A stretch of DNA of 64,000 nt from Prevotella sp. OH937_COT-195 (GCF_003932845.1 NZ_RQZH01000009.1:1-64000); one strand, 5' to 3'; counted from the stretch's first letter, positions 9,787 through 19,140 are shown. Notes: generated by a model not told the origin, from the sequence alone. Made by a program: numbers and translations.

Positions 9787-10362
9787 ATGCTTGAAAAATA
9801 CCATACCGAAGGTGTAATGGAGGCAGGTTGCGACGAAGCGGGGCGCGGCTGTCTTGCCGGAAGCGTGTATGCCGCGGCAGTAATTCTGCCACCCGACTAC
9901 CATAACGACGAATTAAATGACTCGAAACAACTGACCGACCTGAAGCGCAAACGGCTGCGCGACATAATCGAACGCGATGCCGTGGCATGGGCGGTGGGCA
10001 TCGTCACTCCGGAAGAGATAGACAAGATAAACATTCTCAACGCATCGATACTTGCCATGCAACGCGCACTCGACAAGTTAACGGTGCGCCCCGAAGCGAT
10101 AATAGTAGATGGAAACCGCTTCAAACCATACCGCGACATTCCGCACACCTGCATAGTAAAGGGCGATGCAAAATTCCTTTCCATCGCAGCAGCCAGCATC
10201 TTGGCAAAGACATACCGCGACGACTACATGGACGGTCTTGCCGAAGAATATCCGCAATATGGCTGGAAGAAGAACAAGGGCTACCCCACAAAAAAACACC
10301 GGGAAGCGATCATGTCGCACGGAGTAACGCCTTATCACCGCAAGAGTTACAAACTTTTTTAG
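9787..10362 (+). CDS. rnhB: Ribonuclease HII
   Basis: This is a 191-residue type 2 RNase H, which cleaves the RNA strand of RNA-DNA hybrids and removes misincorporated ribonucleotides. The active-site signature CDEAGRGCLAG begins at residue 15 (Asp16-Glu17). Further conserved blocks are LNDSKQLT, IIVDGN and KGDAKFLSIAAASILAK, the last with the remaining metal ligands (KGD and the Asp of YRDDYM). The C-terminal GYPTKKH and GVTPYHRKSY blocks complete the family pattern. Length is normal. A WYL-type regulator gene follows after 60 nt and is probably co-transcribed. Confidence 0.97.
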   Translation: MLEKYHTEGVMEAGCDEAGRGCLAGSVYAAAVILPPDYHNDELNDSKQLTDLKRKRLRDIIERDAVAWAVGIVTPEEIDKINILNASILAMQRALDKLTVRPEAIIVDGNRFKPYRDIPHTCIVKGDAKFLSIAAASILAKTYRDDYMDGLAEEYPQYGWKKNKGYPTKKHREAIMSHGVTPYHRKSYKLF

Positions 10363-10422
10363 AAACTCCGAACACTCGGGAGATTCATAACAGTCAGAGA
10401 GTCAGAGGCAATCTTAAAAAAC

Positions 10423-11322
10423 ATGCGTCACGACAAACTCGAACGAGAACTCGGTCTGCTATTGTTGTTGGCAGAAAACCGCGGCTACACATTGGAGCAA
10501 ATATGCGAAAGAATGGAGATGGGACATAGAAATTTCTACTACTATCTCGAGTTTTTCCGCAACTGCGGCTTCATCGTGGAGAAGCGGAACGGAATATACA
10601 GCATCGACCGCCAATCACCATTTTTCATGCGACTGCAAGAGCGCATCGACTTTACCGAGGACGAAGTGCTGACCATGAGGCGACTGCTTGAAGCCTCGAC
10701 CAAACATGATGCCGTGGCAACCAACCTGATGAAGAAACTCGACCGCTTTTACGACTTTAACATACTTGCCGACAACCAACTGCGCGAAAACGTGGCACAC
10801 AACGTGTCGGCTCTTTACAAGGCGATAAAATTCAAACGTATGGCGGTGCTGCACAATTACCATTCGCCGCACAGCCGAACCGAGAAAGATCGCCTCGTGG
10901 AGCCATTCACGTTGCTGAACAACAACAACGAAGTAAGATGTTACGAGCCGGAGTCGCAGATGAACAAGACTTTCAAAGTATCGAGGATTGGCGAGGTGGA
11001 GATACTCGACGATGGATGGCTCAACGAGAAACGACACAGAACGGTGCACACCGACATATTCATGTTCTCCGACGAGGAGCAAAAAACGGTGGAGATGCTC
11101 CTCGGTTCGCTGTCGTACAACATAATAATAGAAGAATATTCCGGTGCATCCGCATATATCGAAAAAGCATCCGGACAACAATGGCTGCTGTGTCTGCCCG
11201 TATGCAGTTACACCGGCATCGGTCGTTTCGTCCTCGGATTGTACGACGACATCGAAGTGAAGGGCGACGACGGTTTCAAAGAATATCTGCATAAGAAAAT
11301 TGCAAAAATGCAGTCGTACTGA
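10423..11322 (+). CDS. WYL-domain transcriptional regulator
   Basis: This is a 299-residue putative DNA-binding regulator. The N-terminal ~65 residues look like a winged helix-turn-helix (LEQICERMEMGHRNFYYYLE). The middle matches the WYL fold up to its TFKVSRIGEVEIL strand, and the C-terminus has the WCX-type pattern RFVLGLYDDIEVKG. The Trp-Tyr-Leu triad itself is not present; at that position the protein has VRCYEPES. WYL proteins often sense nucleic-acid or nucleotide ligands, which makes the pairing with rnhB (60 nt upstream, same strand) suggestive, but no target is evident. Confidence 0.85.
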   Translation: MRHDKLERELGLLLLLAENRGYTLEQICERMEMGHRNFYYYLEFFRNCGFIVEKRNGIYSIDRQSPFFMRLQERIDFTEDEVLTMRRLLEASTKHDAVATNLMKKLDRFYDFNILADNQLRENVAHNVSALYKAIKFKRMAVLHNYHSPHSRTEKDRLVEPFTLLNNNNEVRCYEPESQMNKTFKVSRIGEVEILDDGWLNEKRHRTVHTDIFMFSDEEQKTVEMLLGSLSYNIIIEEYSGASAYIEKASGQQWLLCLPVCSYTGIGRFVLGLYDDIEVKGDDGFKEYLHKKIAKMQSY

Positions 11323-11514
11323 CGAGAGACGAACAACAAAAAAGGTCTCGCCAAAAAGACGAGCCCCGGTTAACATTCTTTTCTTATGGTGCAGACAACG
11401 GCGGACATGCCATGTGTACACTTTTCACGTTGCAAACCTTAATACTCTCTTCCTTTTTCTCAAACGAACGAATTTGTTTTTAGTTTGAAAAGCCAATGCA
11501 GTCGCGACCAAACA

Positions 11515-12798
11515 CTATTTGTATATGAGCGTTGTCATCTTGTCGGGTGCAAAAATTTCCGCCGCCACCTGCCTTATGTCTTCCGGTGTAATTTCATCGA
11601 TGCGGCGGAAAGTCTCTTCGAGGTCGCGTCCGCTGCCGTAATGGAGGAAACTCTTCCCAAAACTCAACGCAAAGTTCTCGCGATTGTCCGAAGCCACTCC
11701 GAGTTGACCCTTCAACTGTCTTTTTGCGGCAGCCAACTGCACCTTCGACAGCGGTTTTGACACGAAACAGGCAAGTTCTCGCCTCACTATGCCGAGACAT
11801 TTATCCACGTCGGCGGAGTCGCAGCCGAAATACGAACACCACATTCCGGTGTCACCATACGCCACCATCGAACTTTCCACGCCATACACCAATCCCCGCC
11901 GTTCTCGCAGCGCGATGTTCAGACGAGTGTTCATGCCCGGTCCTCCTATCATGTTGTTCATAAGATACAGCGTCCATCGCCGCGGGTCGTTGACAGAATA
12001 TGCACGGTTGCCCGTCATAACGTGTGCCTGATGAGTGTTGAGATGCCTGCACACTTTTCTCTCTCCGCCGCAATCAAGGTTCATCTCCTCGACGGTTCGC
12101 GCAGAAACGCCCGTTCTGTCTCCCGTTTCCATGCCATTTACGGGTTGCGAAACATTTTCTTTCCGGCACGAGCCACGAACCGGAATCTCGTCCAACACGG
12201 CTTTCATCTTCTTGGTAAGTCCGTCTCCTCCATACACAAACAACACCGCATTGCCCGGAGTATAATACTTTCCTGCAAAACGCAGCGCATCGTCGGTGGT
12301 GAAACGGCGCACACTTTCCGTCGTTCCGAGAATGTTGTGCCCGAGCGGATGCCCGCAGAAGAGCAGATTCTCAAAATCATCATAAATGAGTTCTGCCGGC
12401 AAATCGTTGTAACTCTCTATCTCGTCACATATCACTTCCACCTCCTTGTCAATCTCCGACTGGGGGTATGTACTGTGAAAAACCATGTCGGTGAGCAGAT
12501 CGACGGCTTTCGGCAAGTGCTCTCGCAGCACGGCGGCATAATATACCGTATCTTCTTTGTTGGTAAATGCGTTGATGTCTCCTCCCACACGCTCCAATTC
12601 GTTTATTATCTTTATCGAGTTTCTGCGTTCGGTGCCTTTGAACGTCACATGCTCGCAGAAATGTGCCAATCCTTCCTCTCCACTCTCCTCGTGGCGCGTT
12701 CCGGCCGCTATTTGATAGCCGCAGTAAACCACTTCCGAGTCCGACGGGAGGTGGATTATCCGCAACCCGTTGTCCAATGTATAGGTATTATAACTCAT
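11515..12798 (-). CDS. M16 family (insulinase-like) zinc metallopeptidase
   Basis: This is a 427-residue peptidase of the pitrilysin/insulinase family. The inverted zinc motif HFCEH (HxxEH) is at 46-50, and the downstream glutamate ligand lies in the EVEVICDEIESY segment (~125-135). The C-terminal half is the usual non-catalytic M16 domain with the R/Y-type substrate-binding strand (RRGLVYGVESS). There is no signal peptide, so it is probably cytoplasmic. I placed the start at ATG 12798, where the family's MSYNTYTLDNGLR begins, rather than at a GTG three codons upstream. It is transcribed divergently from the flavodiiron gene with an 83-bp gap. Confidence 0.93.
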   Translation of the reverse strand: MSYNTYTLDNGLRIIHLPSDSEVVYCGYQIAAGTRHEESGEEGLAHFCEHVTFKGTERRNSIKIINELERVGGDINAFTNKEDTVYYAAVLREHLPKAVDLLTDMVFHSTYPQSEIDKEVEVICDEIESYNDLPAELIYDDFENLLFCGHPLGHNILGTTESVRRFTTDDALRFAGKYYTPGNAVLFVYGGDGLTKKMKAVLDEIPVRGSCRKENVSQPVNGMETGDRTGVSARTVEEMNLDCGGERKVCRHLNTHQAHVMTGNRAYSVNDPRRWTLYLMNNMIGGPGMNTRLNIALRERRGLVYGVESSMVAYGDTGMWCSYFGCDSADVDKCLGIVRRELACFVSKPLSKVQLAAAKRQLKGQLGVASDNRENFALSFGKSFLHYGSGRDLEETFRRIDEITPEDIRQVAAEIFAPDKMTTLIYK

Positions 12799-12823
12799 TA
12801 CGGGCACAAAAATACTTCTTTTT

Positions 12824-12854
12824 TTTCATTAGTACTATTTTTTTTGTAATTTTG
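12824..12854 (+). promoter_or_regulatory. Probable promoter of the flavodiiron gene
   Basis: TAATTTTG at 12847-12854 matches the -7 consensus TAnnTTTG, and a near-consensus TTTC lies 19 nt upstream (12824-12827). The start codon is 27 nt downstream. Confidence 0.5.
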
Positions 12855-12881
12855 TAGGCTGAAAGTTAAAACCAAACATGT

Positions 12882-14135
12882 ATGAAGGAAATAAAAAGCA
12901 ATATCTATTATGTGGGAGTTAACGACCGCAACAAGAACCTTTTCGAAGGATTATGGCCGCTACCCGACGGTGTGAGTTACAACTCTTACCTGATAGACGA
13001 CGAAAAGGTGTGCCTCATAGACACGGTAGAAGTTGGTTTCTTCACACAGTACATAGAGAACATACGCGAGATATTGGGAGACAGAAAGATTGACTATCTC
13101 GTAATAAACCACATGGAACCCGACCACAGCGGGTCGATGGCATTGATAAAAAAACACTACCCGGAAGCGAAGGTGGTGGGAAACAAGAAAACATTCGGAA
13201 TGCTGGCGGGCTTCTACGGAATAAAAGGAGGAAACGACATAGAAGTGAACAACGGCGACACAATAGACCTCGGCAAACATCAACTCAAGTTCGTGCTGAC
13301 ACCGATGGTACACTGGCCGGAAACGATGGTAACGCTTTGCACCGAGAAACGCTCTTCTGCCGCCGGAGCGGAGACACTGCCGGAACAACACGCGGAGAGT
13401 ACTCCTTCCACACTTTTCAGCGGCGATGCTTTCGGGTGCTTCGGAGCATTGAACGGAGGTGTCATAGACTCGGAGATAAACTGCGACTCGGCATGGCTCG
13501 AAATGGTGCGATATTACAGTAACATTGTGGGGAAATACGGAGTGCCGGTGCAAGGTACGCTGAAAAAACTCGCAGGCGTCGACATAGACTATATATGCTC
13601 CACACACGGTCCCGTGTGGCACCAATACAAAGAGCGGGTAATTAAGGAGTATGACAGAATGAGCCGTTACGAGACAGACGAGGGCATTGTGATATGCTAC
13701 GGCACAATGTACGGAAACACCGAACGCATGGCAGAGCACATCGCAGCGGCAGCCTCAAAAGCCGGAGTGAAAGACATTGTGATGTACAACGTGTCGAAAA
13801 CGCACCACTCGTACATACTGCGAGACATTTTCCGCTACCGGGGACTCATCGTGGGGGCACCTACTTACAACACCGCACTCTATCACGAGATGGACGTACT
13901 GCTCTCCGAAATAGCGGGAAAAGACATAAAAAACCATCTCATCGGGTGGTTCGGCTCGCACGGATGGGCGTCGAAAGCCGTGGAGAAAATACGTGAATGG
14001 AACGAGAACGCACTGAAATTCGAACCGGTGGGGACACCCGTGGATATGAAGCAGGCCATGACACCGGATATTAAACAGCAGTGTGAGGCTCTCGGAAAGG
14101 CAATGGCAGAACGACTGATTGCCGACAGGAAATAA
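12882..14135 (+). CDS. FprA-type flavodiiron protein
   Basis: This is a 417-residue A-type flavoprotein that reduces O2 to water and/or NO to N2O, protecting an anaerobe. The N-terminal metallo-beta-lactamase domain carries the di-iron ligands HMEPDH (77-82), His145, Asp183 in SGDAFG and His243 in STHGP. The C-terminal flavodoxin domain begins at ~268 with the FMN phosphate loop YGTMYGNTE. A ~20-residue Ala/Glu/Ser-rich segment (about 158-178) stands where family members usually have a shorter turn before SGDAF, so it looks like a surface insertion. It has its own promoter and is followed by a long hairpin. The electron donor (rubredoxin or similar) is not encoded here. Confidence 0.95.
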   Translation: MKEIKSNIYYVGVNDRNKNLFEGLWPLPDGVSYNSYLIDDEKVCLIDTVEVGFFTQYIENIREILGDRKIDYLVINHMEPDHSGSMALIKKHYPEAKVVGNKKTFGMLAGFYGIKGGNDIEVNNGDTIDLGKHQLKFVLTPMVHWPETMVTLCTEKRSSAAGAETLPEQHAESTPSTLFSGDAFGCFGALNGGVIDSEINCDSAWLEMVRYYSNIVGKYGVPVQGTLKKLAGVDIDYICSTHGPVWHQYKERVIKEYDRMSRYETDEGIVICYGTMYGNTERMAEHIAAAASKAGVKDIVMYNVSKTHHSYILRDIFRYRGLIVGAPTYNTALYHEMDVLLSEIAGKDIKNHLIGWFGSHGWASKAVEKIREWNENALKFEPVGTPVDMKQAMTPDIKQQCEALGKAMAERLIADRK

Positions 14136-14152
14136 GGAGTGACACGAAAAAC

Positions 14153-14214
14153 AGTGTCCCGTTGACCGTATTCATGTTTCAGTATCAAGCGTGAATAACT
14201 GTCAACGGGACACT
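14153..14214. terminator. Long hairpin after the flavodiiron gene
   Basis: AGTGTCCCGTTGAC (14153-14166) pairs perfectly with GTCAACGGGACACT (14201-14214), and pairing can extend inward through GTATTCA/TGAATAAC. No strong T-run follows, so termination is likely but not certain. Confidence 0.6.
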
Positions 14215-14286
14215 TGCGTTTATACGGAAAACCGATTGTCTAAACACCTGCATGTGCATAATTCCTGATAATCTGTTTCCTCTTGA

Positions 14287-14481
14287 ACCCAAATCGGTCA
14301 TTAGAACCCTCAACCGATTTTGTTCGATTGTTAAGCAGATGTGCGGCAGTTTCATCGAAGGAGTGGCGGGCTGCGTCGAGATGTAATGGCTGCGCAGATG
14401 GCAGCAAGCGGGCTAAAGCAGTCGGGAAGCGTAACGGCAATGGCAAATATAAGCAAATGCGGTCTAATGACAGATTCGGGT
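14287..14481 (-). repeat. MITE-like element, copy C
   Basis: This 195-bp copy is opposite in orientation to copies B, E and F. The left terminus is perfect (ACCCAAATCGGTCATTAGA) and the right terminus has two changes. It is flanked by TGA at 14284-14286 and TGA at 14482-14484, a 3-bp duplication with a different middle base from the other copies. This supports insertion at TNA sites. Confidence 0.88.
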
Positions 14482-14493
14482 TGAAAAGCAAAA

Positions 14494-14563
14494 TCGGCGA
14501 ATTTGAAGAGCAATTTCGCCGGTTTTGGAAAACAAATTCGCCTGTTTTACTTTGCAAAACCGG
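14494..14563. repeat. GGCGAATTT-type palindromic cluster
   Basis: Two overlapping inverted repeats abut repeat copy C: CGGCGAA paired with TTCGCCG at about 14494-14520, and CCGGTTTTG paired with CAAAACCGG at about 14517-14563. The motif resembles the cluster at 260-323. It lies just past the stop of the LRR gene at 14613 (minus strand) and might serve as its 3' end. Confidence 0.45.
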
Positions 14564-14612
14564 CTGTTTTGTGTGCTCGGAGTACCGATGACAAATATTT
14601 GTTCAAACTTAA

Positions 14613-16421
14613 TTATCGATTGAATCGTTTCTTTCCGTTCCGTATCACGATACCTTTCGCATCGGGGTTGACGCGCTGCCCGGCGATGTTGTATGCCGGA
14701 GTGCCGTCTGGCGCGGTCTCTGCGGAAACGTCTTTTATGGAATTCACATTCTCCGTTCCCACGAGCATCACGTCGAACCATTCGCTTATTTCTCCCATGT
14801 CGTTCGACACCAGTCCTTCGGGGACAACGAGATAGTATTTCACACCTGCCTCGGCGGAGAAAGTAGCGGGTTTCCCGGTTTTGTCGAGACCCATTATTAC
14901 GATATTGCCGCCATCATGCTTTGCCGTCCATCCGCCTTCGGCGTAAATCTGCGACGTACTCCAGTTGCTACCCTTGCGGAGATGTATGTCGGGATTGGAG
15001 TCTTTCAGAGTGACACGGCTGCCGAAATTGATGACAAATTCCATCACGTTCCCGTCGGCATATAGTTCGCCACCGCTTCCGGAAGTTGTGCTTACGGGGC
15101 GTAAAGTGCCTTTGTCGCCCTCGACAATATTCATGTATTCGGCATATCCGCCTTTCTCGTAAGATGCCTTTGCACCCTTGGGCACGGTAATGGTGAGCGA
15201 CGACGGCGACATGTTGTAGAACGGGTGGTCGTAATCTTCGTAAGTATCCATTATCTCCGGTGCCACCGCCGAGCGGCACATAATGTTTTTCAGGGCGGTG
15301 CAACCGCTGAAAGCACGGTTGTATATCTGTTTGACACACGATGGCATGACAACGCTCGTGAGCGACTTGCAGCCGTAGAACTGTGCATCGTTTATGTACG
15401 GCACGTTCTCGGGGAGGGTCACTTCGGTGAGTTTCGTCTCGGCAAAAGCCTGCTCGTCGATGAACACGAGCGATTTGGGGAAGTTGACAGAGCGTAGTTG
15501 AGAGTTCTCGAACGCGCCGAAACCTATGCCGAGAAGACCTTCGGGCAGTGTTATCTCCTCAATGTCAGAGTCCCAGAATGCGCCGCCGTTGATACCCAGT
15601 GTTCCCGGTTCGACGACGAGTGTTTTTATACCTTTTATCGGAGCAAGAAAGAGTTTGGTCTTTTCCTTGTCATAGACAATCTCGCCCACCTTCACAAAGT
15701 TTTTGCATCCCTTGTCAACAGTTATGCTGTTTACAACCGTTCCGCCAATCACGCTCTCGCCCAAGGTAACAAGTTCTCTCGGGACATTTATCGACTCGAG
15801 TGCGGCGTTGTTTAGAAAGGCTTCGTTGCCGATATACTCCACCGTCGATGGCAGAGCCACGTTTTTAAGCACATTGTTGGTGTTGTATGCGTATGTTCCC
15901 GATGTGAAAGCCCCCTTGCCGATGTATTTCAGGCCTTCGCCGAGTGTGAGGGTTTGCAGTTTGGGACTGAAAAGGAACGCGCTGTTTGCTATGGTGTCCA
16001 CCGAAGCCGGTATGACGAGGTTCTCGATGCCGTTGGCATAGAACGCCGCCTCGCCGATGTATTCCAACCCTTCGCTCAGACTGAGTGTCTTGAGGAAGAA
16101 CTTGGACGACGAGCCGGAGAATGCTCTTTTCCCTATTCGCTTTACCGACGAAGGTATTGTCACTTCCGTCGCCCCTCCCGAATAAGATGCCGAGAAAGCG
16201 TTGTCGCCCACCGATGTAACGGTGTACGACATCGTTCCGTCGCTTGCATTTTTCGGAATGGTTATCGTTGTCAACGAAACATTGTCGGCAAAACCTTTTA
16301 TTTCCACCGTAGTTTCGCTCGTTGTAACAAACTTGAAGTTGCCGTCGGTAAATTCTTTTACATTCTGGGCCTGCACGCTTGTTACCGTAAGCGTTAATAA
16401 TAACAATAATAAATTTCTCAT
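14613..16421 (-). CDS. BspA-type leucine-rich-repeat surface protein
   Basis: This is a 602-residue secreted protein. It has a signal peptide (1-~18, VQAQ) and then about a dozen LRR_5/BspA-type repeats (patterns such as VTIPSSVKRIGKRAFSGS and LVIPASVDTIANSAFLFS). A ~130-residue C-terminal domain follows. The tail reads YNIAGQRVNPDAKGIVIRNGKK, the same short motif as in the proteins at 853 and 20669. BspA-like proteins are surface proteins implicated in adhesion. It starts 22 nt after the FISUMP gene and is co-transcribed with it. Export by T9SS is suggested by the tail but not proven, because the tail is shorter than a standard C-terminal domain. Confidence 0.92.
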   Translation of the reverse strand: MRNLLLLLLTLTVTSVQAQNVKEFTDGNFKFVTTSETTVEIKGFADNVSLTTITIPKNASDGTMSYTVTSVGDNAFSASYSGGATEVTIPSSVKRIGKRAFSGSSSKFFLKTLSLSEGLEYIGEAAFYANGIENLVIPASVDTIANSAFLFSPKLQTLTLGEGLKYIGKGAFTSGTYAYNTNNVLKNVALPSTVEYIGNEAFLNNAALESINVPRELVTLGESVIGGTVVNSITVDKGCKNFVKVGEIVYDKEKTKLFLAPIKGIKTLVVEPGTLGINGGAFWDSDIEEITLPEGLLGIGFGAFENSQLRSVNFPKSLVFIDEQAFAETKLTEVTLPENVPYINDAQFYGCKSLTSVVMPSCVKQIYNRAFSGCTALKNIMCRSAVAPEIMDTYEDYDHPFYNMSPSSLTITVPKGAKASYEKGGYAEYMNIVEGDKGTLRPVSTTSGSGGELYADGNVMEFVINFGSRVTLKDSNPDIHLRKGSNWSTSQIYAEGGWTAKHDGGNIVIMGLDKTGKPATFSAEAGVKYYLVVPEGLVSNDMGEISEWFDVMLVGTENVNSIKDVSAETAPDGTPAYNIAGQRVNPDAKGIVIRNGKKRFNR

Positions 16422-16443
16422 TTCTGTTGCTTTAAAATAACTT

Positions 16444-17589
16444 TCATTTCCTTACACAGCGTACACTGTGACCGAAAGTGTAATCGTGACCGCTGTCTTG
16501 ATAAAGTACAAGATTGGCTGCCTTGTTGTTAAGACGTGCCATGCAGATGGAGTTTGTCTTAGTAAGCGGGTCGTAAACCACTTTGTTGCTCCAGAAGTAA
16601 GCATCTATCCCGTCGTGCGAGTCGCCCGTTGCCGACGAGAAATATCCTCCCGGCAGTGCCGAAAATCCCGTGAGATTGGTGCCTTCGCCATTGTCCGTCC
16701 ACGACAGGGGCGTACTGTCTTTGTATATCGTTGCACTTATACCGGCGTATTTCTTCATTTTCTTCCATTGTTCCATTGAAGGCACTTCCCAGCCCTCGGG
16801 AGCCAGTCCCTTATCGCTCAACACGGCATAACCATTGTACAATCTGCCGTACAGCGGTACCGAGTTTTCTTCGTTGTCGGCATATACATGGCATGCTCCG
16901 GTGGTGTTGGCATTCCATTCGGCAACAGCGGTAAAAGCAATCTGTGGCATTTCGCTGCCATCGGCAAAGCGTTTCGTCTTTAAGTTCTCCGCCATCCAGT
17001 ATTGTGTGCCTATCTTCACAATTTTGTACTCGTTCGTTTCGGTGCCGCGCACGTCCTTGAGGAGTTCCGGCTTTACCGTTGCAGCCCCCGTAACCTCTGC
17101 CGGCATCTCCGCAGACAATCCGTCGTTGCTGATGTAGAGTGTTGCGAGCGATGCCGTTCCGGCAGTGTGGCTCACGGTGTTTGCCGTTTCGTTCCATACC
17201 ACCGTACCTCCGTCGGTTGCCGATATGCCTTTGGAAAGGTCCACCTTGCGTGTCGCCCTGTCAACCGGATATACCACAACCATCTGTTTCTTTGTCGGCC
17301 TTATGTATTCGAGACATATCTCGGCTATTTTCTCTTTGCCCTGCATTACATTCATCACATAACTTTCATCTAACTTACCGGGTATTGCAATGCTCAGCGT
17401 TCCTTCTATGTCAAGCATGTCAGAAGGTTCGTCTCCTTCCTTTATAAAATTCACGAAATCGATGTCTTCTGTCATAAAAGAATGCTTGGTGCCGTCTTTC
17501 ATGTTAAGTATCATACGTCTTTTTTCCGTCTGTCCCCACGCAACCGCCATGAGCGCGAGAAGCAATAATGTGGTAATGTTTCTTTTCAT
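16444..17589 (-). CDS. Secreted FISUMP-domain protein
   Basis: This is a 381-residue exported protein with a signal peptide (cleavage near AWG, ~19). The N-terminal ~160 residues are unassigned and begin with a segment containing MKDGTKHSFMTEDIDFVNF. The C-terminal half is a Fibrobacter succinogenes major paralogous (FISUMP, TIGR02145) domain, shown by IGTQYWMAENLKTKRFADG, a GRLYNGYAV block, PEGWEVPSMEQWK and the terminal HSVRCVRK. These domains occur in Bacteroidota surface proteins; their function is unknown. It is first gene of an operon with the LRR protein, and a -7-like TATTTTTG lies at 17646-17653 upstream. Confidence 0.9.
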   Translation of the reverse strand: MKRNITTLLLLALMAVAWGQTEKRRMILNMKDGTKHSFMTEDIDFVNFIKEGDEPSDMLDIEGTLSIAIPGKLDESYVMNVMQGKEKIAEICLEYIRPTKKQMVVVYPVDRATRKVDLSKGISATDGGTVVWNETANTVSHTAGTASLATLYISNDGLSAEMPAEVTGAATVKPELLKDVRGTETNEYKIVKIGTQYWMAENLKTKRFADGSEMPQIAFTAVAEWNANTTGACHVYADNEENSVPLYGRLYNGYAVLSDKGLAPEGWEVPSMEQWKKMKKYAGISATIYKDSTPLSWTDNGEGTNLTGFSALPGGYFSSATGDSHDGIDAYFWSNKVVYDPLTKTNSICMARLNNKAANLVLYQDSGHDYTFGHSVRCVRK

Positions 17590-17645
17590 AATATCTATAA
17601 TTTAATTTGGTTTCAAAAAAGAATCTTTCTTAGGATTACGGATTG

Positions 17646-17653
17646 CAAAAATA
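17646..17653 (-). promoter_or_regulatory. Candidate -7 element of the FISUMP-LRR operon
   Basis: The minus strand reads TATTTTTG here, which fits TAnnTTTG. No clear TTTG is found 19-20 nt further upstream, so this is a partial match. The start codon is about 57 nt downstream. Confidence 0.4.
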
Positions 17654-17925
17654 AATAATTTATTTCACAAGACAATATTTTTTAACTAAAACTTATATAA
17701 TTGTTTTCCGGCAAGCAGGTGTTAAAAATCAATCAACTGTATATTTACGTTTGTTTTTCAATCAGTGACTTGCATGAAAAAAGGATTGGGGCGGACTACA
17801 AGACAGATTGTTGCCGGCATAATGACAAAAAAGAACATAATTTGCAACCATTCAACATTCAAATGTCAATCCTTTAAACGTATGCAGCAAAGCATTCATC
17901 GCAGTGTCTGTGTTTAACAAACATG

Positions 17926-17972
17926 ATTTTTGCATGTCGGCATGCCCGGCAATATATGATTGATGCAAAAAT
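17926..17972. repeat. Inverted repeat in the 17590-18124 gap
   Basis: ATTTTTGCAT (17926-17935) is the exact reverse complement of ATGCAAAAAT (17963-17972), with a further GC-rich GCATGTCGGCATGCC stretch inside the loop. It lies ~150 bp upstream of the YitT-type gene and could be an operator or a small-RNA hairpin. The rest of this 535-bp AT-rich gap shows no convincing gene; a TACTTTTG (-7-like) lies at 18019-18026. Confidence 0.4.
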
Positions 17973-18124
17973 ATTGAAAATTTCCTTTGCAAATACCTTA
18001 AAATTCATAATAAAGGAGTACTTTTGCAACGTCAAAGTTAAAAGTAACATAAATATAAATAATCAAGCGGCATGTGTCCGCAATGAAAACGGGAAATCTA
18101 TAATAAAAACCTAAATAACAAAAC

Positions 18125-19114
18125 ATGGATGAAAAAATGAAAGGCAGGAACATTTTCTCTGCCGAAAACGTGAAATCGCAAGTTGGTCAAATAGGACATT
18201 TGTTGACCACAAAGAAATTCTGGGTGGAGTTGGTCATCATGACAGCGGGCATGTTTGTGGCTGCGGTAGGAGTTCATTTCTTCCTTATACCGAGCAAACT
18301 CATCGTGGGATCAATAACCGGTCTCTCTCTGGTAATTTCCCAACTGATACCGTTCTTTTCTGTGGGAACGGTGATTTTCTCCATTAATGCCGTTCTGTTG
18401 GTAATGTCGTTCCTGCTCATTGGAAACGAGTTCGGTGCAAAAACAGTATATACCGCGCTGATACTCGGCCCGTTGGTGGATTTCCTTGCTTTAATAAAGC
18501 CCATGGAAAATTCGATGTTTACCGAATATATTGCAGGGCAGGCATTGGCAAATCCGTGGTTCGACCTGCTGTGCTTCGTTGTAATTCTGAGTGCATCGCA
18601 GAGCATCTTGTTCAGTATCAATGCCTCTACCGGAGGGCTTGACATTCTCGCAAAGATTCTGAACAAATACACCGGTATGAACCTCGGCACCGCAGTTACC
18701 ATCTCCGGAGGAGCAATCTGCTGTACGGCATTTGCCATAAACCCTGTAAACCTCGTTATAATAGGTCTGATAGGTACTTGGCTCAACGGACTTATTCTCA
18801 ATCGTTTCATGCTCGACATGCACTCGAGGGCACGCGTTCTGATAATATCAAAGGAGTATGAAAGAATACGCGAATATGCAGTGAAGACACTCGCAAGGGG
18901 GGTTACCATGCACGAAGTGGTGGGCGGATACAGCCACGAGAAGAAAGTACAACTTGAGATAATAATGACCGGCGATGACTTGTCGAAAATGATGGAATGG
19001 CTGGGCGACAACAAGATTGACGCATTCTGCACCACCGACAACATTCGTGAGGTGCGCGGACTGTGGGTAAAGAAAAAGAAACTGACAAAGATTTCTCACA
19101 ACAAAGAGGAATGA
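18125..19114 (+). CDS. YitT family membrane protein
   Basis: This is a 329-residue inner-membrane protein. After ~35 hydrophilic residues come several hydrophobic spans (for example from FWVELVIMTAGMFVAAVG through the region ending near residue 230), with the YitT-type pattern FLIPSKLIVGSITGLSLV and INASTGGLDILAKILNKYTG. The C-terminal ~90 residues form the soluble DUF2179-like domain (ARGVTMHEVVGGYSHEKKVQLEIIM). The transported substrate, if any, is not known. A porin gene follows after 26 nt, so the two are probably one transcript. Confidence 0.9.
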   Translation: MDEKMKGRNIFSAENVKSQVGQIGHLLTTKKFWVELVIMTAGMFVAAVGVHFFLIPSKLIVGSITGLSLVISQLIPFFSVGTVIFSINAVLLVMSFLLIGNEFGAKTVYTALILGPLVDFLALIKPMENSMFTEYIAGQALANPWFDLLCFVVILSASQSILFSINASTGGLDILAKILNKYTGMNLGTAVTISGGAICCTAFAINPVNLVIIGLIGTWLNGLILNRFMLDMHSRARVLIISKEYERIREYAVKTLARGVTMHEVVGGYSHEKKVQLEIIMTGDDLSKMMEWLGDNKIDAFCTTDNIREVRGLWVKKKKLTKISHNKEE

Positions 19115-19140
19115 TAAACCTGTAAAAAACAAAGAATACT

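Noticed and set aside
14240-14557. Open frame across MITE copy C, with a similar peptide (LPLRFPTALARLL ...) also readable in copies E and F
   Set aside because: The reading frame recurs because the DNA repeat recurs; copies B and D do not keep it, there is no consistent start, and the element's inverted ends explain its conservation better than coding.
17923-18114. 63-codon open frame upstream of the YitT-type gene
   Set aside because: Overlaps the inverted repeat and the -7-like element, and lacks coding character.
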